Assembly: GCA_963802795.1 (NCBI GenBank)
Contig: CAWDJV010000002.1
Span: forward strand, 124,001 to 188,000
Length of the DNA stretch: 64,000 nt
Origin: JAIBJN01 sp963802795
GTDB taxonomy: Bacteria; Actinomycetota; Thermoleophilia; Gaiellales; Gaiellaceae
Reading direction: 5' to 3'
The position numbers and the translations under genes are program-made. Positions 9,428-17,399 of the stretch are shown piece by piece (within the stretch, counting starts at the first letter, position 1; each line of letters starts with the position of its first letter). The notes under the pieces were generated by a model, which did not search any database, was not told the origin of the DNA, and worked only from the letters and a program-made list of their open reading frames with translations.

Positions 9428-9934
9428 GTGAGCCGCAACGACGTCATCCTCGGGGTCGCCGCACTCGTCCTCGTCGTCTTCAGCCTCGTCGTCTCCATCG
9501 TTATCCCGCGGCGCGATCCGGGCTTCCCGGGCCGCAACATCCGCGTCTTCACGATCGTCGCGGTGCTGCTCGTCGTCGCCATGCTCGCCGCGGTCGAGGT
9601 CTTCGGCAGCGAGCACGAGGGCGAGGAGGAGGGCGGCGAAGCCGCGCAGACGGAGACGTTGGCCGGGGAGGAGGGCGAGGGCGGGGCCGAGGGCGACCCG
9701 GCGGCGGGAGAAGAAGTCTTCGCGGCCGCCGGCTGCGGCAGCTGCCACACCTCCGAGGATGCCGGGACGAGCGGGACGATCGGACCGAACCTCGACGACT
9801 CCGTCTTCGACTTCGGCGCAGTCGTCGAGCAGGTCACGACCGGCGGCGGGGGCATGCCTCCCTTCGAAGGTGAGCTGTCCGAGGCCGAGATCCAGAACGT
9901 GGCCGCCTTCGTCGTCGCCTCCGAAGATCGCTAG
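9428..9934 (+). CDS. Membrane-anchored c-type cytochrome
   Basis: 168 aa from GTG. Two hydrophobic helices (about 5-26 and 40-57) anchor the protein, followed by an acidic Glu/Gly linker (60-92) and a small cytochrome c domain with one haem site CGSCH (103-107) and a Met in GGGMPPFEG as probable sixth ligand. It should carry electrons on the outer face of the membrane. No oxidase subunits are nearby, and the gene stands alone between divergent uppP and the convergent methyltransferase. Confidence 0.82.
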   Translation: MSRNDVILGVAALVLVVFSLVVSIVIPRRDPGFPGRNIRVFTIVAVLLVVAMLAAVEVFGSEHEGEEEGGEAAQTETLAGEEGEGGAEGDPAAGEEVFAAAGCGSCHTSEDAGTSGTIGPNLDDSVFDFGAVVEQVTTGGGGMPPFEGELSEAEIQNVAAFVVASEDR

Positions 9935-9963
9935 CGCGTAGGCGCCTCCCTTCCTGTGAGCTC

Positions 9964-10797
9964 TCAGCTCGGTTTCCGGCCGGACGCAAGCTTCACGGAC
10001 ACGGGAACCTCGAGCCGATCGCCGACCTTGTACTCCTCCACGATTCGATCGTAGGCCGCGCGAATCTCCCGCTGCACGTCGTCCGTCTGCGCGACGACGA
10101 CCGCGGAGAGCCGAACCGTGCCGCCCAGCAAGCCTCGCCACAGGTCGTCGGGGGAGGGCTCGGAATGCGAGAAGGAGATCGTCCTCACCTCGATCTCCTC
10201 GAGCCCCTGGCCGCTGAGAAGGCGGGCAAACTCCCGCTCGTCGGAGAACCGGAAGATCGGCGGTCCGGCGGGAATCTCGTCGGGCGCGCTCGCCCCTGCT
10301 GCTGCCAGCGCCTCGACGAGCACGCCGATGAATCGCGCTCGCTCCGGAACGTCCCAAACGGTGAGCGCAAGCCGTCCACCCGGGGCGAGCACCCGGACGA
10401 ACTCCGCGGCTACTCGCTCTGGTCGGCCCACGTGGAGCATGAGGAAGTTCGCAACGACGCCGTCGAAGGACTCCTCGGGGAACGGGAGCGCCTCGGCGTC
10501 CCCGCGGCGGAGCTCGAGCTGAGGATGACTCCGCCGCGCCATCGAGAGCATCGCCTCGGAGTTGTCGAGACCGATGGTCGACGCACCTCGCTCGGCGGCC
10601 GCGGCGGCAACATAGCCGGGGCCCGTCGCGACGTCGAGCACCCGCTTCCCGGGGCCGATCTCGGCTGCGTCGAGCAACGGCTCGATGACCCGTGTCACGA
10701 TCCGGCCGAAGAAATCCTCGTAGCCGGCGGCCTGCTTCTCCCACCCCGACGCCTCGAACGCGTTGAATGCGTCCGGGTCGACCTGTGCGTCGGTCAT
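9964..10797 (-). CDS. SAM-dependent methyltransferase (class I, Methyltransf_11 type)
   Basis: 277 aa starting at MTDAQVDP; an upstream in-frame start would read through the tRNA-like sequence and is rejected. SAM-binding motif I is RVLDVATGPGYVA, followed by the acidic loop GLDNSEAML and the post-motif GDAEALPFPEESFD, the classic UbiE/Methyltransf_11 arrangement. The acceptor substrate is unknown. The gene ends 30 bases from the convergent cytochrome gene and starts just beyond the truncated tRNA copy. Confidence 0.85.
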   Translation of the reverse strand: MTDAQVDPDAFNAFEASGWEKQAAGYEDFFGRIVTRVIEPLLDAAEIGPGKRVLDVATGPGYVAAAAAERGASTIGLDNSEAMLSMARRSHPQLELRRGDAEALPFPEESFDGVVANFLMLHVGRPERVAAEFVRVLAPGGRLALTVWDVPERARFIGVLVEALAAAGASAPDEIPAGPPIFRFSDEREFARLLSGQGLEEIEVRTISFSHSEPSPDDLWRGLLGGTVRLSAVVVAQTDDVQREIRAAYDRIVEEYKVGDRLEVPVSVKLASGRKPS

Positions 10798-10824
10798 TTC
10801 ATCCCCTGCATCCACGTTGGTTTG

Positions 10825-10871
10825 AGGCGGACAGGGCGGGATTCTAACCCGCGACCCAGCTTTCAACGGGT
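10825..10871 (-). repeat. Truncated copy of the tRNA-Ser 3' end (candidate attachment-site remnant)
   Basis: This 47-bp segment matches 14224-14270, the 3' part of the tRNA-Ser(GGA) gene, with three mismatches, in the same orientation. It covers the acceptor 3' strand, the T arm (TTCGAA changed to TTCTAA in plus-strand sense) and the variable arm. The anticodon arm and 5' half do not match. This is the arrangement left when an element integrates into a tRNA 3' end. Confidence 0.65.
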
Positions 10872-10988
10872 GCCGGGAAAATCCCTGCTAATCCTGCGGT
10901 TCCCCGCTTGCCACCTCTGGGCATTTCGGGCGCTTAAGTCAACGAGTCGCGATAAGCCCCCCGAAAGGGGGAAACTTGCAGCCTCCTC

Positions 10989-11017
10989 TTGACACTGGTG
11001 ACTCCGGCCCCAATAGT
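10989..11017 (+). promoter_or_regulatory. Promoter of the first islet secreted-protein gene
   Basis: TTGACA (10989-10994), a 17-bp spacer and AATAGT (11012-11017) precede the gene starting at 11086 by about 65 bases. A CCCCC-GAAA-GGGGG hairpin (10958-10971) lies just upstream. Confidence 0.5.
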
Positions 11018-11085
11018 CCGCCCGACGGCGGGCCACGGTGTGGCCACGCCTTCAGCGGCCAGAGTCACAACACAGGAGGAAACGC

Positions 11086-11557
11086 ATGGCCAGAATTCGT
11101 ACGGGTTCTCGTGGTGCTGGGAGCGCTCGCGGTTACGGGCGTCTTGGCAGCTTCCGCGAGCGCGGGCCCGCCCGTGACCGAGACGGTCACGGTCAAAGAC
11201 ACCGATACGTTCGTGGACGTCTTTCCGTCCTGCGACGACGGACCTCTCTACGAGATCACTCTCGACTTCAACTCCGTCGAGCACACGACCGCCTTCGAGG
11301 ACGGGCGCTTCCACGCCACGTTCACGACGACGGGCACCTTCAAGGCGGAGGCGCTCGAAGAAGGGGCGCTCGACGCATCGGGCAGGTTCACCCAGTGGGG
11401 CGGTTTCAACGACAACGGCGGTAACGTGAACGGCACGTTCACGTTCAGCGTCCGCGGCAAGTACGAGGACGGAACGCGGGTCAACTTCCACCTCACCGAC
11501 CACTTCAACACGACTCCGACCGGAGCCGAGTTCTTCTGGACCAAGTGTCACGACTGA
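11086..11557 (+). pseudogene. Small secreted hypothetical protein, frameshifted in the signal peptide
   Basis: The ATG at 11086 has an excellent Shine-Dalgarno (AGGAGG, spacing 7) but its frame leaves the hydrophobic core after five codons. Removing one T from AATT near 11096 gives MARIVRVLVVLGALAV... ending ASASAGPP, a standard signal peptide, continuous with the open frame to 11557 (about 156 aa). The mature part is beta-rich with three Cys residues (VFPSCDDG, WTKCHD) and resembles no domain I know. It has its own promoter and a strong terminator, and lies inside the tRNA-bounded segment. Confidence 0.65.
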
Positions 11558-11565
11558 GCTGAGCC

Positions 11566-11601
11566 GGGTGGTGGAGGCGCTCACGGGCGCCTCCACCACC
11601 C
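11566..11601 (+). terminator. Bidirectional terminator hairpin
   Basis: A perfect 15-bp stem (GGGTGGTGGAGGCGC and complement) around a 6-nt loop sits between the convergent secreted-protein and chromate transporter genes, so it can serve both. Confidence 0.75.
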
Positions 11602-11637
11602 ACTCATGCGCCTAGCTCCAGCAGTTCCTCGGCTAGC

Positions 11638-12894
11638 TTAGAACAGGGCCGCAGCGAGCCCGACTGCAGCGCAGCTCGCCACCGTTACGACGACGCCGAC
11701 ACGGAAGCGCCACACGGCCACGAAGGCCACGAGCGCGAGCACGATCACGAGCCAGTCCGGCTCGCCGTCGTCGAAGGCGGCGTGGCGGGCGACGAAGACC
11801 GCCAGCGCGGCGATCATGCCCACGACGCCGATCGTGATGCCATTCAGCGAGGCCGCGAAGGCGCCGGTGGTGCGGATCCGGTCGATGAGCGGCGCACCGC
11901 TGATGATGAAGACGAACGAGGGAACGAACGTGCACAGCGTGGCGATCGTCGCCCCGACGAGGCCCCAGGCCAAGCCGCCCTCGACGTTGTAGCCCGCGAG
12001 GAAGCCGACGAACGTATTGACCATGATCAACGGCCCCGGCGTCGACTCCCCGAGCGCCAGGCCCGCGACCATGTCGTCGGCGGTGAGCCAGCCGAAGCGC
12101 TCGACCGCCGCCGTCGCGACGAACGGGAGCACCGCGTAGGCGCCTCCGAATGTGACGAGCGCGGCGACGGTGAAGAAGCCGGCCAGCTCGGCGACAAGCC
12201 CACCGGCGGCGAGAAGAAGGCCGACGGGGATGAGCCAGATCAGCAGTGTCTTGACGAAGCGGCGACGAAGCCCCTTCTCCGGCCGCGCGTCGTTCAGCTC
12301 GTCGTCCTCGCCCTCCGCTTCAGCGGTTGCCCCGAGCAAGAGCGGCCGTCGCGTGCCAACCAGGTACCCGGCCAGGGCCGCCAGGACGACGATGATCGGG
12401 AACGGGACTCCCGCCACGATCAGCGCGAACGCCACGGCCGCCAGCCCCAGCGCCGCGGGCGTGTGAATCACGCGGCCGCCGACGCGGATCACGGCCGCGG
12501 CGACAAGCGCGATCACGGCGGCTCCGAGTCCGCGGACGACGCCCGCGACTTCCGCCACCTCGCCGTACTCGACGTAGATCGCGCTCATGAAGCAGAGGAG
12601 CACGAAGGACGGCAGGACGAAGAGGCCGCCGGCCGTGATCGCCCCGCGGACGCCGTACATCGAGTAGCCGATGTAGGACGCGAGTTGCTGCGCCTCCGGC
12701 CCTGGGAGCGCCATGCAGAAGTTGAGCGCGTGCAGGAAGCGGCGCTCCGAGATCCACCGCCGCCGCTCGACGAGCTCGTCGTGCATGATCGCGATCTGCC
12801 CTGCAGGCCCGCCGAAGCTGATCATTCCCAGCTTCAACCAGAAGCGGAACGCCTGACCTTCACTCGGCTTCGCGCTAACCGCCTGAACCAGCAT
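11638..12894 (-). CDS. chrA: Chromate transporter ChrA (CHR family)
   Basis: 418 aa, the long two-domain form of the CHR superfamily. Each half begins with the family signature: KLGMISFGGPAGQIA near residue 22, and the second repeat near 255 (ALVTFGGAYAVLPF). NFCMALPGPEAQQLA and LALGESTPGPLI are the matching conserved loops. About ten hydrophobic helices are seen. ChrA proteins export chromate, giving resistance, though many relatives are unproven. It lies inside the tRNA-bounded islet and is the only gene there with a clear adaptive role. Confidence 0.9.
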   Translation of the reverse strand: MLVQAVSAKPSEGQAFRFWLKLGMISFGGPAGQIAIMHDELVERRRWISERRFLHALNFCMALPGPEAQQLASYIGYSMYGVRGAITAGGLFVLPSFVLLCFMSAIYVEYGEVAEVAGVVRGLGAAVIALVAAAVIRVGGRVIHTPAALGLAAVAFALIVAGVPFPIIVVLAALAGYLVGTRRPLLLGATAEAEGEDDELNDARPEKGLRRRFVKTLLIWLIPVGLLLAAGGLVAELAGFFTVAALVTFGGAYAVLPFVATAAVERFGWLTADDMVAGLALGESTPGPLIMVNTFVGFLAGYNVEGGLAWGLVGATIATLCTFVPSFVFIISGAPLIDRIRTTGAFAASLNGITIGVVGMIAALAVFVARHAAFDDGEPDWLVIVLALVAFVAVWRFRVGVVVTVASCAAVGLAAALF

Positions 12895-13599
12895 GGCAGG
12901 GGCAGGCTAGTCCTAGGGTCACGTTGCGGCCCGCGGCCCGGCCGGCGCAGGAAACGGCTCGCATTCGGCTCGCGTCCCCCTCCGGCCGGTGCGGACAGAC
13001 CGGACTGCGAGAGGGGCGACGTTCCGCCAGTGTCCAACCCCCCGGTGTTGCGTCCGCGGGCACTCGTCAGCAGCAGGGTAGAGCACCGAGCATGCATCGC
13101 TTGCCTCGTCAGGGTCGAGCCGGGTCGCCGTCCTTCCCGCCTCGGTTGAGATCCGCGCTCGCTCGGGCGAGGTCGCGGCGGCGTGGGTAGCGCCGACTCG
13201 TGGAGTGGGCGATCCGGCAAAGGCGGATCTCGCCCGGCAGAGGCGAGAGGCCGCAGCGCCGGTTGCGCTGAAGCCCTGCGGGCAGCGGCTCGTCGCCAGG
13301 CTGCCGGCCGGCGGCGCCCGGGCGGCCCTCGTCGGCGGCGGCGCATCCGGTCGAGTTCCTCGCGGGCGACGTCGAGGACGAGGCGGCGGACGACGTCGGC
13401 GACGGCGGGCCGGAGCTCGCTGCGGAGGACCTCCTCGACCTCGACCGGCGGCGCGTCCACGAAGGGGAGTATCCCGCCGGCGCGGAGAACCGCGTCCAGG
13501 GCGGCGGGCCCGATTGACCCAGCTGGGTCAACTACGCGGCGACGAGGCTGCCGATACAGGAAACGTGGAGAGACCTAATCGAGAACGAAGGAGTACGAA
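12895..13599. other. 705-bp stretch without a confident gene
   Basis: Open frames here are GC shadows with no recognisable domain. One coherent piece is a minus-strand reading from about 13530 to 13330 (ALDAVLRAGGILPFVDAPP, then an amphipathic helix ending LDVAREELDRM). It lacks a proper start and dissolves into Arg-rich noise, so it may be a decayed gene fragment. The palindrome at 13514-13531 and the ribosome binding site of the next gene are the only other structures I see. Confidence 0.5.
13514..13531. promoter_or_regulatory. 18-bp perfect palindrome, operator-like
   Basis: TTGACCCAGCTGGGTCAA is its own reverse complement and lies 69 bases upstream of the secreted-protein gene at 13600. 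The length and symmetry suit a dimeric regulator. No promoter with good spacing could be placed on it. Confidence 0.4.
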
Positions 13600-14032
13600 G
13601 TGAAGAAGAAGATTCAAGTGAGGAAGAAGAAGCTCGTTGCTGTAGCTACGCTCGCCCTGGTGGCCACGGCCGCATTCGCTGGCAACGCCGATGCTGCCTC
13701 GTGGCGCACCGTCGCCACCGCATCCGACAGCAGCTCGTATGGCACCTACGCCTACTTCTCGAAGACGACCGAGTTACGGGACCGTCGCCCTCAGGGCTCA
13801 AACCCGTGCTCCTCGCGGCCGCGCCACTGTTGAGGCGTTCATCCAGTGCTACAACCGAGCCTTCACCCGCTACGAGTCGCGCACGGTCAGCTGGTCGTAC
13901 TCGAGCTCCGGCCGTACCGAGTTGAATACCCGACGGCTCCCGGTTCCCGTTTCGGGCGGCAAGTGCAGTGTGGTTCAGTCAGCCGAAGGCAAAGCGGGCC
14001 GACTCACGACGAGCTTGCAGAACTACCTCTAG
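13600..14032 (+). pseudogene. Second small secreted hypothetical protein, frameshifted
   Basis: GTG start with AAGGAG upstream gives a Lys-rich n-region and signal peptide (LVAVATLALVATAAFAGNADA). The frame runs to YAYFSKTT and then ends early at 13833. Skipping one base near 13774 continues as SYGTVALRAQTRAPRG and reaches a stop at 14032, giving about 143 aa with two Cys in the second part (FIQCYNRAF, GGKCSVVQ). The span is 3n+1. No domain recognised. It is likely an exported protein of the tRNA-bounded islet, followed by a hairpin. Confidence 0.6.
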
Positions 14033-14084
14033 GTCAACTCAGCCCTGGCCTGGCCCCCATGCCTCCGGGGGGACACGGGCCCCG

Positions 14085-14118
14085 CGAACGCCGCTCGCCT
14101 ATACGGGGGCGGCGTTCG
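14085..14118 (+). terminator. Hairpin after the secreted-protein gene
   Basis: A perfect 10-bp stem (CGAACGCCGC / GCGGCGTTCG) closes a 14-nt loop 53 bases after the stop at 14032. Stem quality and position suggest a terminator. No T-run. Confidence 0.45.
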
Positions 14119-14134
14119 GCTTTCCGCCGAGAAC

Positions 14135-14165
14135 GGGTCGGATTTGGGTCGGATTTGGGTCGGAT
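14135..14165. repeat. Tandem 11-mer GGGTCGGATTT, nearly three copies
   Basis: Two complete units (14135-14145, 14146-14156) and a nine-base third unit follow head to tail, about 60 bases from the tRNA 3' end. Their closeness to the putative attachment site suggests arm-type or recombination-associated repeats, but this is inference. Confidence 0.55.
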
Positions 14166-14226
14166 GGGCCGCCCTCGGCTCGGCCGCCGAGACCCGATCC
14201 GAGGGGGCGCAAACCCTTTATCTAGG

Positions 14227-14316
14227 CGGAGAGGGCGGGATTCGAACCCGCGACCCAGCTTTCACCGGGTACGCGATTTCCAGTCGCGCTCCTTAGGCCA
14301 GCTCGGACACCTCTCC
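14227..14316 (-). tRNA. tRNA-Ser (anticodon GGA)
   Basis: A complete class II tRNA on the minus strand: acceptor GGAGAGG pairing with CCTCTCC, D arm, anticodon stem CGCGA/TCGCG with loop CTGGAAA (anticodon GGA, reading UCC and UCU), the long variable arm expected of tRNA-Ser, and T arm GCGGG-TTCGAAT-CCCGC. The discriminator is G and CCA is not encoded. Its 3' 47 bases are duplicated at 10825-10871. Confidence 0.93.
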
Positions 14317-14401
14317 GCGGCCCAGCCAATCGTAGCGGCGTTTCGGGATCGGATTTCCAGGCAAAGCCTTGGTAAACGCCGAAGACGCAGGAGGGGTCCC
14401 C

Positions 14402-14747
14402 ATGCCGCCACGTGGAGTCAAGAAGGGCACGAAGCGCGCCCGGCAGTACGAGCACATCAAGAAAGAGCGCCAAGGAGCAGGGCGCCTCGACCGGCCGCGC
14501 GGAGGAGATCGCCGCCCGCACGGTCAACAAGGAGCGGGCTCGCTCGGGCGAGTCGGCGACGCGCTCTCGAAGCTCGACCCGCGACATGTCGTCCGGCCGC
14601 CGCGGCGGCTTGCGCTCCGGGACGAATCGCCCGAAGGGCCGGACGAAGGATCAGCTCTACAACGAGGCGAAGCGCCTGGGCGTGAAGGGTCGCTCCAAGA
14701 TGAGCAAGTCCCAGCTCCAGCGCGCGATCGCAGGCAAGAAGAGCTAA
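14402..14747 (+). pseudogene. Plasmid-stabilisation/DUF7218-like basic protein with Rho-N-like C-terminus, frameshifted
   Basis: The protein begins MPPRGVKKGTKRARQYEHIK and, after removal of one A from the AAA run at about 14461, continues SAKEQGASTGRAEEIAARTV to the stop at 14747 (114 aa). This is a small Lys/Arg-rich family widespread in actinobacteria and often named plasmid stabilization protein. Its last 35 residues (RTKDQLYNEAKRLGVKGRSK) form a Rho termination factor N-terminal or SAP-like helix pair that would bind nucleic acid. Function unproven. The span is 3n+1. Confidence 0.72.
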
Positions 14748-14766
14748 GAGCTCTACGCTGCGGGCG

Positions 14767-15381
14767 GTGACCCGCAGGGGTGTCTCGTACCGCTCGCTGA
14801 CCTCGCTCCAGCGGGACAACCGAGCCTGTCGCGCCTGCGCCGAGGCCGGTTTCCCGCTGGAGTCGCTGCCGGTCTTCGAGGGGGTCGCCGGGCAGCGCGC
14901 CATGATCGTCGGCCAGGCGCCGGGCATCGTCGAGGGCGCCGAGCGCAGGCCGTGGCGGGGGCGGGCGGGCCGGACCCTTCGCGCCTGGCTCGGCCTCGAC
15001 GAGGAGGCTTTCTACTGCACCTTCTACTGCGCGTCCGTGACGCGCTGTTATCCGGGCAGGCATCCGTCGGGACGCGGCGACCGGCCGCCCACGCCGGTCG
15101 AGCTCGACCTCTGCTCCTTCTGGCTCGGCTGGGAGCTGCGCATCCTCCGCCCTCGGCTGATCCTGCTCGTCGGCGGCCTGGCGGTGCGCCGGCTCCTCGG
15201 CCACTCGCGCCTGACCGAGTGCGTCGGCGCCCGCTACGAGCTCGGCGACGCGGCGGCGATTCCCCTGCCGCATCCCTCCGGAGCGAGCGGCTGGCTCAAC
15301 GACCCCTCGAACAAGGTCCGGCTCGAGGCCGCGCTGGCGCTCGTCCGCGAGGAGCTTCCTGCCCTTACGGCTGAAACGTGA
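14767..15381 (+). CDS. Uracil-DNA glycosylase family protein (family 4/5-like, Fe-S)
   Basis: 204 aa from GTG. The catalytic motif GQAPG is at 49-53 and the C-terminal leucine-loop motif appears as PLPHPSGASGW. Cys21 and Cys24 near the N-terminus plus Cys94 and Cys116 could hold the 4Fe-4S cluster typical of family 4 and 5 enzymes. It should excise uracil, or other damaged bases, from DNA. TACGCT six bases before the GTG raises the possibility of a leaderless mRNA. It overlaps the stop of the convergent lipoprotein gene by 17 bases. Confidence 0.85.
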   Translation: MTRRGVSYRSLTSLQRDNRACRACAEAGFPLESLPVFEGVAGQRAMIVGQAPGIVEGAERRPWRGRAGRTLRAWLGLDEEAFYCTFYCASVTRCYPGRHPSGRGDRPPTPVELDLCSFWLGWELRILRPRLILLVGGLAVRRLLGHSRLTECVGARYELGDAAAIPLPHPSGASGWLNDPSNKVRLEAALALVREELPALTAET

Positions 15382-16135
15382 GCAGCTCCTCCCGGCCGCC
15401 GCCCGCGATGTCGACCGCCTGGACCGGGCCGACTCCCTGCGCGTAGTACTTGTGCTCGAGGACGTCGGGCTCCAGCGGGGTCGTGTCCTCGGTCATGAGG
15501 ACGCTGTCGAAGGAGCCGAACGGCACATCGGCCTGCTCGTCGAGGCTGAGGATCTTGCCCTCGTCCTCGGCCTCGCCGGCGTAGTACTCCTGCCGGTACG
15601 CCATTCCCACCTCGGGCCGGCCCGGGACGAGGATCCCCGCCTCGGCGCCGTCCACGCCTGCCTCCCATGAGCCTTCCGTGCTCACCACCTTGCCGTCTTC
15701 GAACTCCTTCGTGTCTTCGCCCATGTACCAGACGTTGCCCCACCGGTCCTGGGCGTACCAGTCGAACGTGTCCTCGATCACCCCGCCGTCCTCGCTCACG
15801 ACGTCGTGGACGACGGTGGCCTCGATCCCGAGGATCGTCTTCGAACGGTCGGTGACGGTGACCACGACCCGCTGCCGGTTCCCCTCGCCGTCGGTCTCCC
15901 TGTAGACCCACCGGCTGCCCGGCGCCATCGGCCAGTAGGGATTGTCGATCCCGGCTACGAAGTCCGCCGGGTCGAGATCGACCGGCTCGCTGCCCTGCGG
16001 GAGCGGCGGCGGGGCCGCTTCCTCCGTGGTCCCGCTGCTCGTCGCCCTCTGGCCGGCCGGCTCCTCGCCCCCGCCGCAGGCGGCGGGGAGCAGCAGCGCC
16101 GCGAGTGCGAGGGCGAGAAGCGAGGAGCGCGGCAT
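15365..16135 (-). CDS. Conserved secreted lipoprotein of unknown function
   Basis: 256 aa. Signal peptide with lipobox LLLPAAC (lipid Cys20), then a Ser/Thr/Pro-rich linker and a beta-rich domain of about 200 residues with many Trp and Tyr (NPYWPMAPGSRWVYRET, FDWYAQDRWGNVWYMGE). These motifs recur in a family of actinobacterial secreted proteins with no assigned role. It precedes, or is cotranscribed with, neither neighbour clearly: the PepSY gene ends 4 bases upstream on the same strand, so the two may form an operon. Confidence 0.75.
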   Translation of the reverse strand: MPRSSLLALALAALLLPAACGGGEEPAGQRATSSGTTEEAAPPPLPQGSEPVDLDPADFVAGIDNPYWPMAPGSRWVYRETDGEGNRQRVVVTVTDRSKTILGIEATVVHDVVSEDGGVIEDTFDWYAQDRWGNVWYMGEDTKEFEDGKVVSTEGSWEAGVDGAEAGILVPGRPEVGMAYRQEYYAGEAEDEGKILSLDEQADVPFGSFDSVLMTEDTTPLEPDVLEHKYYAQGVGPVQAVDIAGGGREELLTFQP

Positions 16136-16139
16136 CTGC

Positions 16140-16475
16140 TCAGTCGTCGTCGTTGGCGCCGTCCTCGTCGTTCGGCCCGTCGTCGTCGGCTTCGCCGCCG
16201 ATGACGTTGAAGTTCTCGTCGAGGCTCACCTCGACCTGGCTTCCGTCGGCGAGCTGGATCTCGACGCCGTAGGCGGCGCCGTCGTCGCCGACCTCGGTCT
16301 CGACGACCGTGCCGCCGCCCGTGTGGGCGAGCGCGGCCGCCTTGGCCTTTTCCAGCGTCGAGCCGGTGAGCGGCTGGTCGTCGCCGCCGCCGGCTCCGGC
16401 GGCGATGGCGATGCCTGCGGAAACCGCCCCCAGGACGAGGACGAGGGCTGCGATCAAAACGAGCTTGCGGGTCAT
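16140..16475 (-). CDS. Secreted PepSY-domain protein
   Basis: 111 aa from ATG with AGGAGG upstream; longer in-frame readings are rejected. A signal peptide (KLVLIAALVLVLGAVSAG) precedes one PepSY-like unit: helix LEKAKAAALAHTGGGTV, then strands VETEVGDDGAAYGVEI and SQVEVSLDENFNVIG, ending in an acidic tail. PepSY proteins are thought to inhibit proteases or to sit in envelope signalling. The gene stops four bases before the lipoprotein start, suggesting coexpression. Confidence 0.78.
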   Translation of the reverse strand: MTRKLVLIAALVLVLGAVSAGIAIAAGAGGGDDQPLTGSTLEKAKAAALAHTGGGTVVETEVGDDGAAYGVEIQLADGSQVEVSLDENFNVIGGEADDDGPNDEDGANDDD

Positions 16476-16564
16476 TTTTCGGCCTCCTCGGTCTCCGAGC
16501 GAGTGGTCACCGTACGCCACTCGGATGAGACGGCTGTGAGAGCTCCAGCGTCTGACGTGCCCGG

Positions 16565-17386
16565 CTACAGAGGCGGCCGGCGGCCGAGGCTCGCGGAGAT
16601 CTGCTCGGCTGTGTGCAGGAGCAGCGGCAGGAAGCGTTGCCGCAGCTCCGTGACGGAAACCCGAGGCGCCGACGCGGAGCAGTTGAGCGCGGCCACGGTG
16701 CGCCCGTCCGCCCGCCTGATCGGAGCCGCGATCGAGCGAAGACCGACCTCGAGCTCCTGGTCGACCAGAGCCCAGCCCTGCTTGCGGACGTCGTCGAGGG
16801 TCTTCCGGAGGACGTCCGGATCGGTGATCGTCCGGTCGGTGAGAGGCTCGAGCGGATGGTTTGCGAGGAAGCGGTCGAGCTCGTCCTCCGGCAGGTCCGA
16901 GAGGAGCACGCGTCCCATCGACGTGGCGCTCGCGGGCAGACGGGTCCCGACGCTGATCGCGATCGACATGATGTGCCGGGTCGGCACCCGGGCCACGTAG
17001 ACGATGTCGGGCAGGTCGAGTGTGGCGGCCGAGCACGACTCCTTCGTCTCGTCGACGAGCTCCTCCATCAGCGGCTGCGCGACCTCCCAGAGGTTGAGGG
17101 ACGAGAGGTAGGCCCAGCCGAGCGAGAGGACGCGCGGCGTGAGCGAGAAGAGCCGGCCGTCGGAGCGAACGTGGCCGAGCTTCTCGAGGGTGAGGAGGAT
17201 GCGCCGGGCCGTCGCGCGCGTCACGCCGGTGAGGCGCGCGACCTCGCTCAGCGTCAGTGCGGGCCGCTCCCGCGAGAACACCTGCAGGACGGCGATGCCG
17301 CGCTCCAGCGACTGGAGCGACTGCGTCCTCTCGGGCGCGGCTCGCACCGGTCGTTTCTCGGTCGGGCTCCGGGCCGTCCTCGCCAT
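16565..17386 (-). CDS. IclR-family transcriptional regulator (PcaR/PcaU-like)
   Basis: 273 aa. An N-terminal winged helix (about 27-85, LTLSEVARLTGVTRATARR) is joined to an IclR effector domain (GTRLPASATSMGRVLLSDLPEDEL, then APIRRADGRTVAALNCSA). The subgroup with the N-terminal SLERGIAVLQVF segment includes regulators of the beta-ketoadipate pathway. It lies 13 bases after the peroxiredoxin gene, and a 15-bp site resembling PcaR/PcaU operators sits ahead of the divergent aldehyde dehydrogenase. That dehydrogenase and the CoA-transferase genes are its likely targets. Confidence 0.87.
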   Translation of the reverse strand: MARTARSPTEKRPVRAAPERTQSLQSLERGIAVLQVFSRERPALTLSEVARLTGVTRATARRILLTLEKLGHVRSDGRLFSLTPRVLSLGWAYLSSLNLWEVAQPLMEELVDETKESCSAATLDLPDIVYVARVPTRHIMSIAISVGTRLPASATSMGRVLLSDLPEDELDRFLANHPLEPLTDRTITDPDVLRKTLDDVRKQGWALVDQELEVGLRSIAAPIRRADGRTVAALNCSASAPRVSVTELRQRFLPLLLHTAEQISASLGRRPPL

Positions 17387-17399
17387 GACCGAAGAGCCG

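Noticed and set aside
10835..10905. A second complete tRNA gene
   Set aside because: The T arm and variable arm are present but the anticodon stem and D arm do not fold; it is a partial copy of the tRNA-Ser 3' end.
13205..13603. 132-aa plus-strand gene between chrA and the secreted protein
   Set aside because: Arg/Gly-rich composition typical of GC shadows, no Shine-Dalgarno, and it runs into the ribosome site of the next gene.
14135..14165. A CRISPR array
   Set aside because: Units are 11 bp, contiguous without spacers and fewer than three; there are no cas genes in the window.
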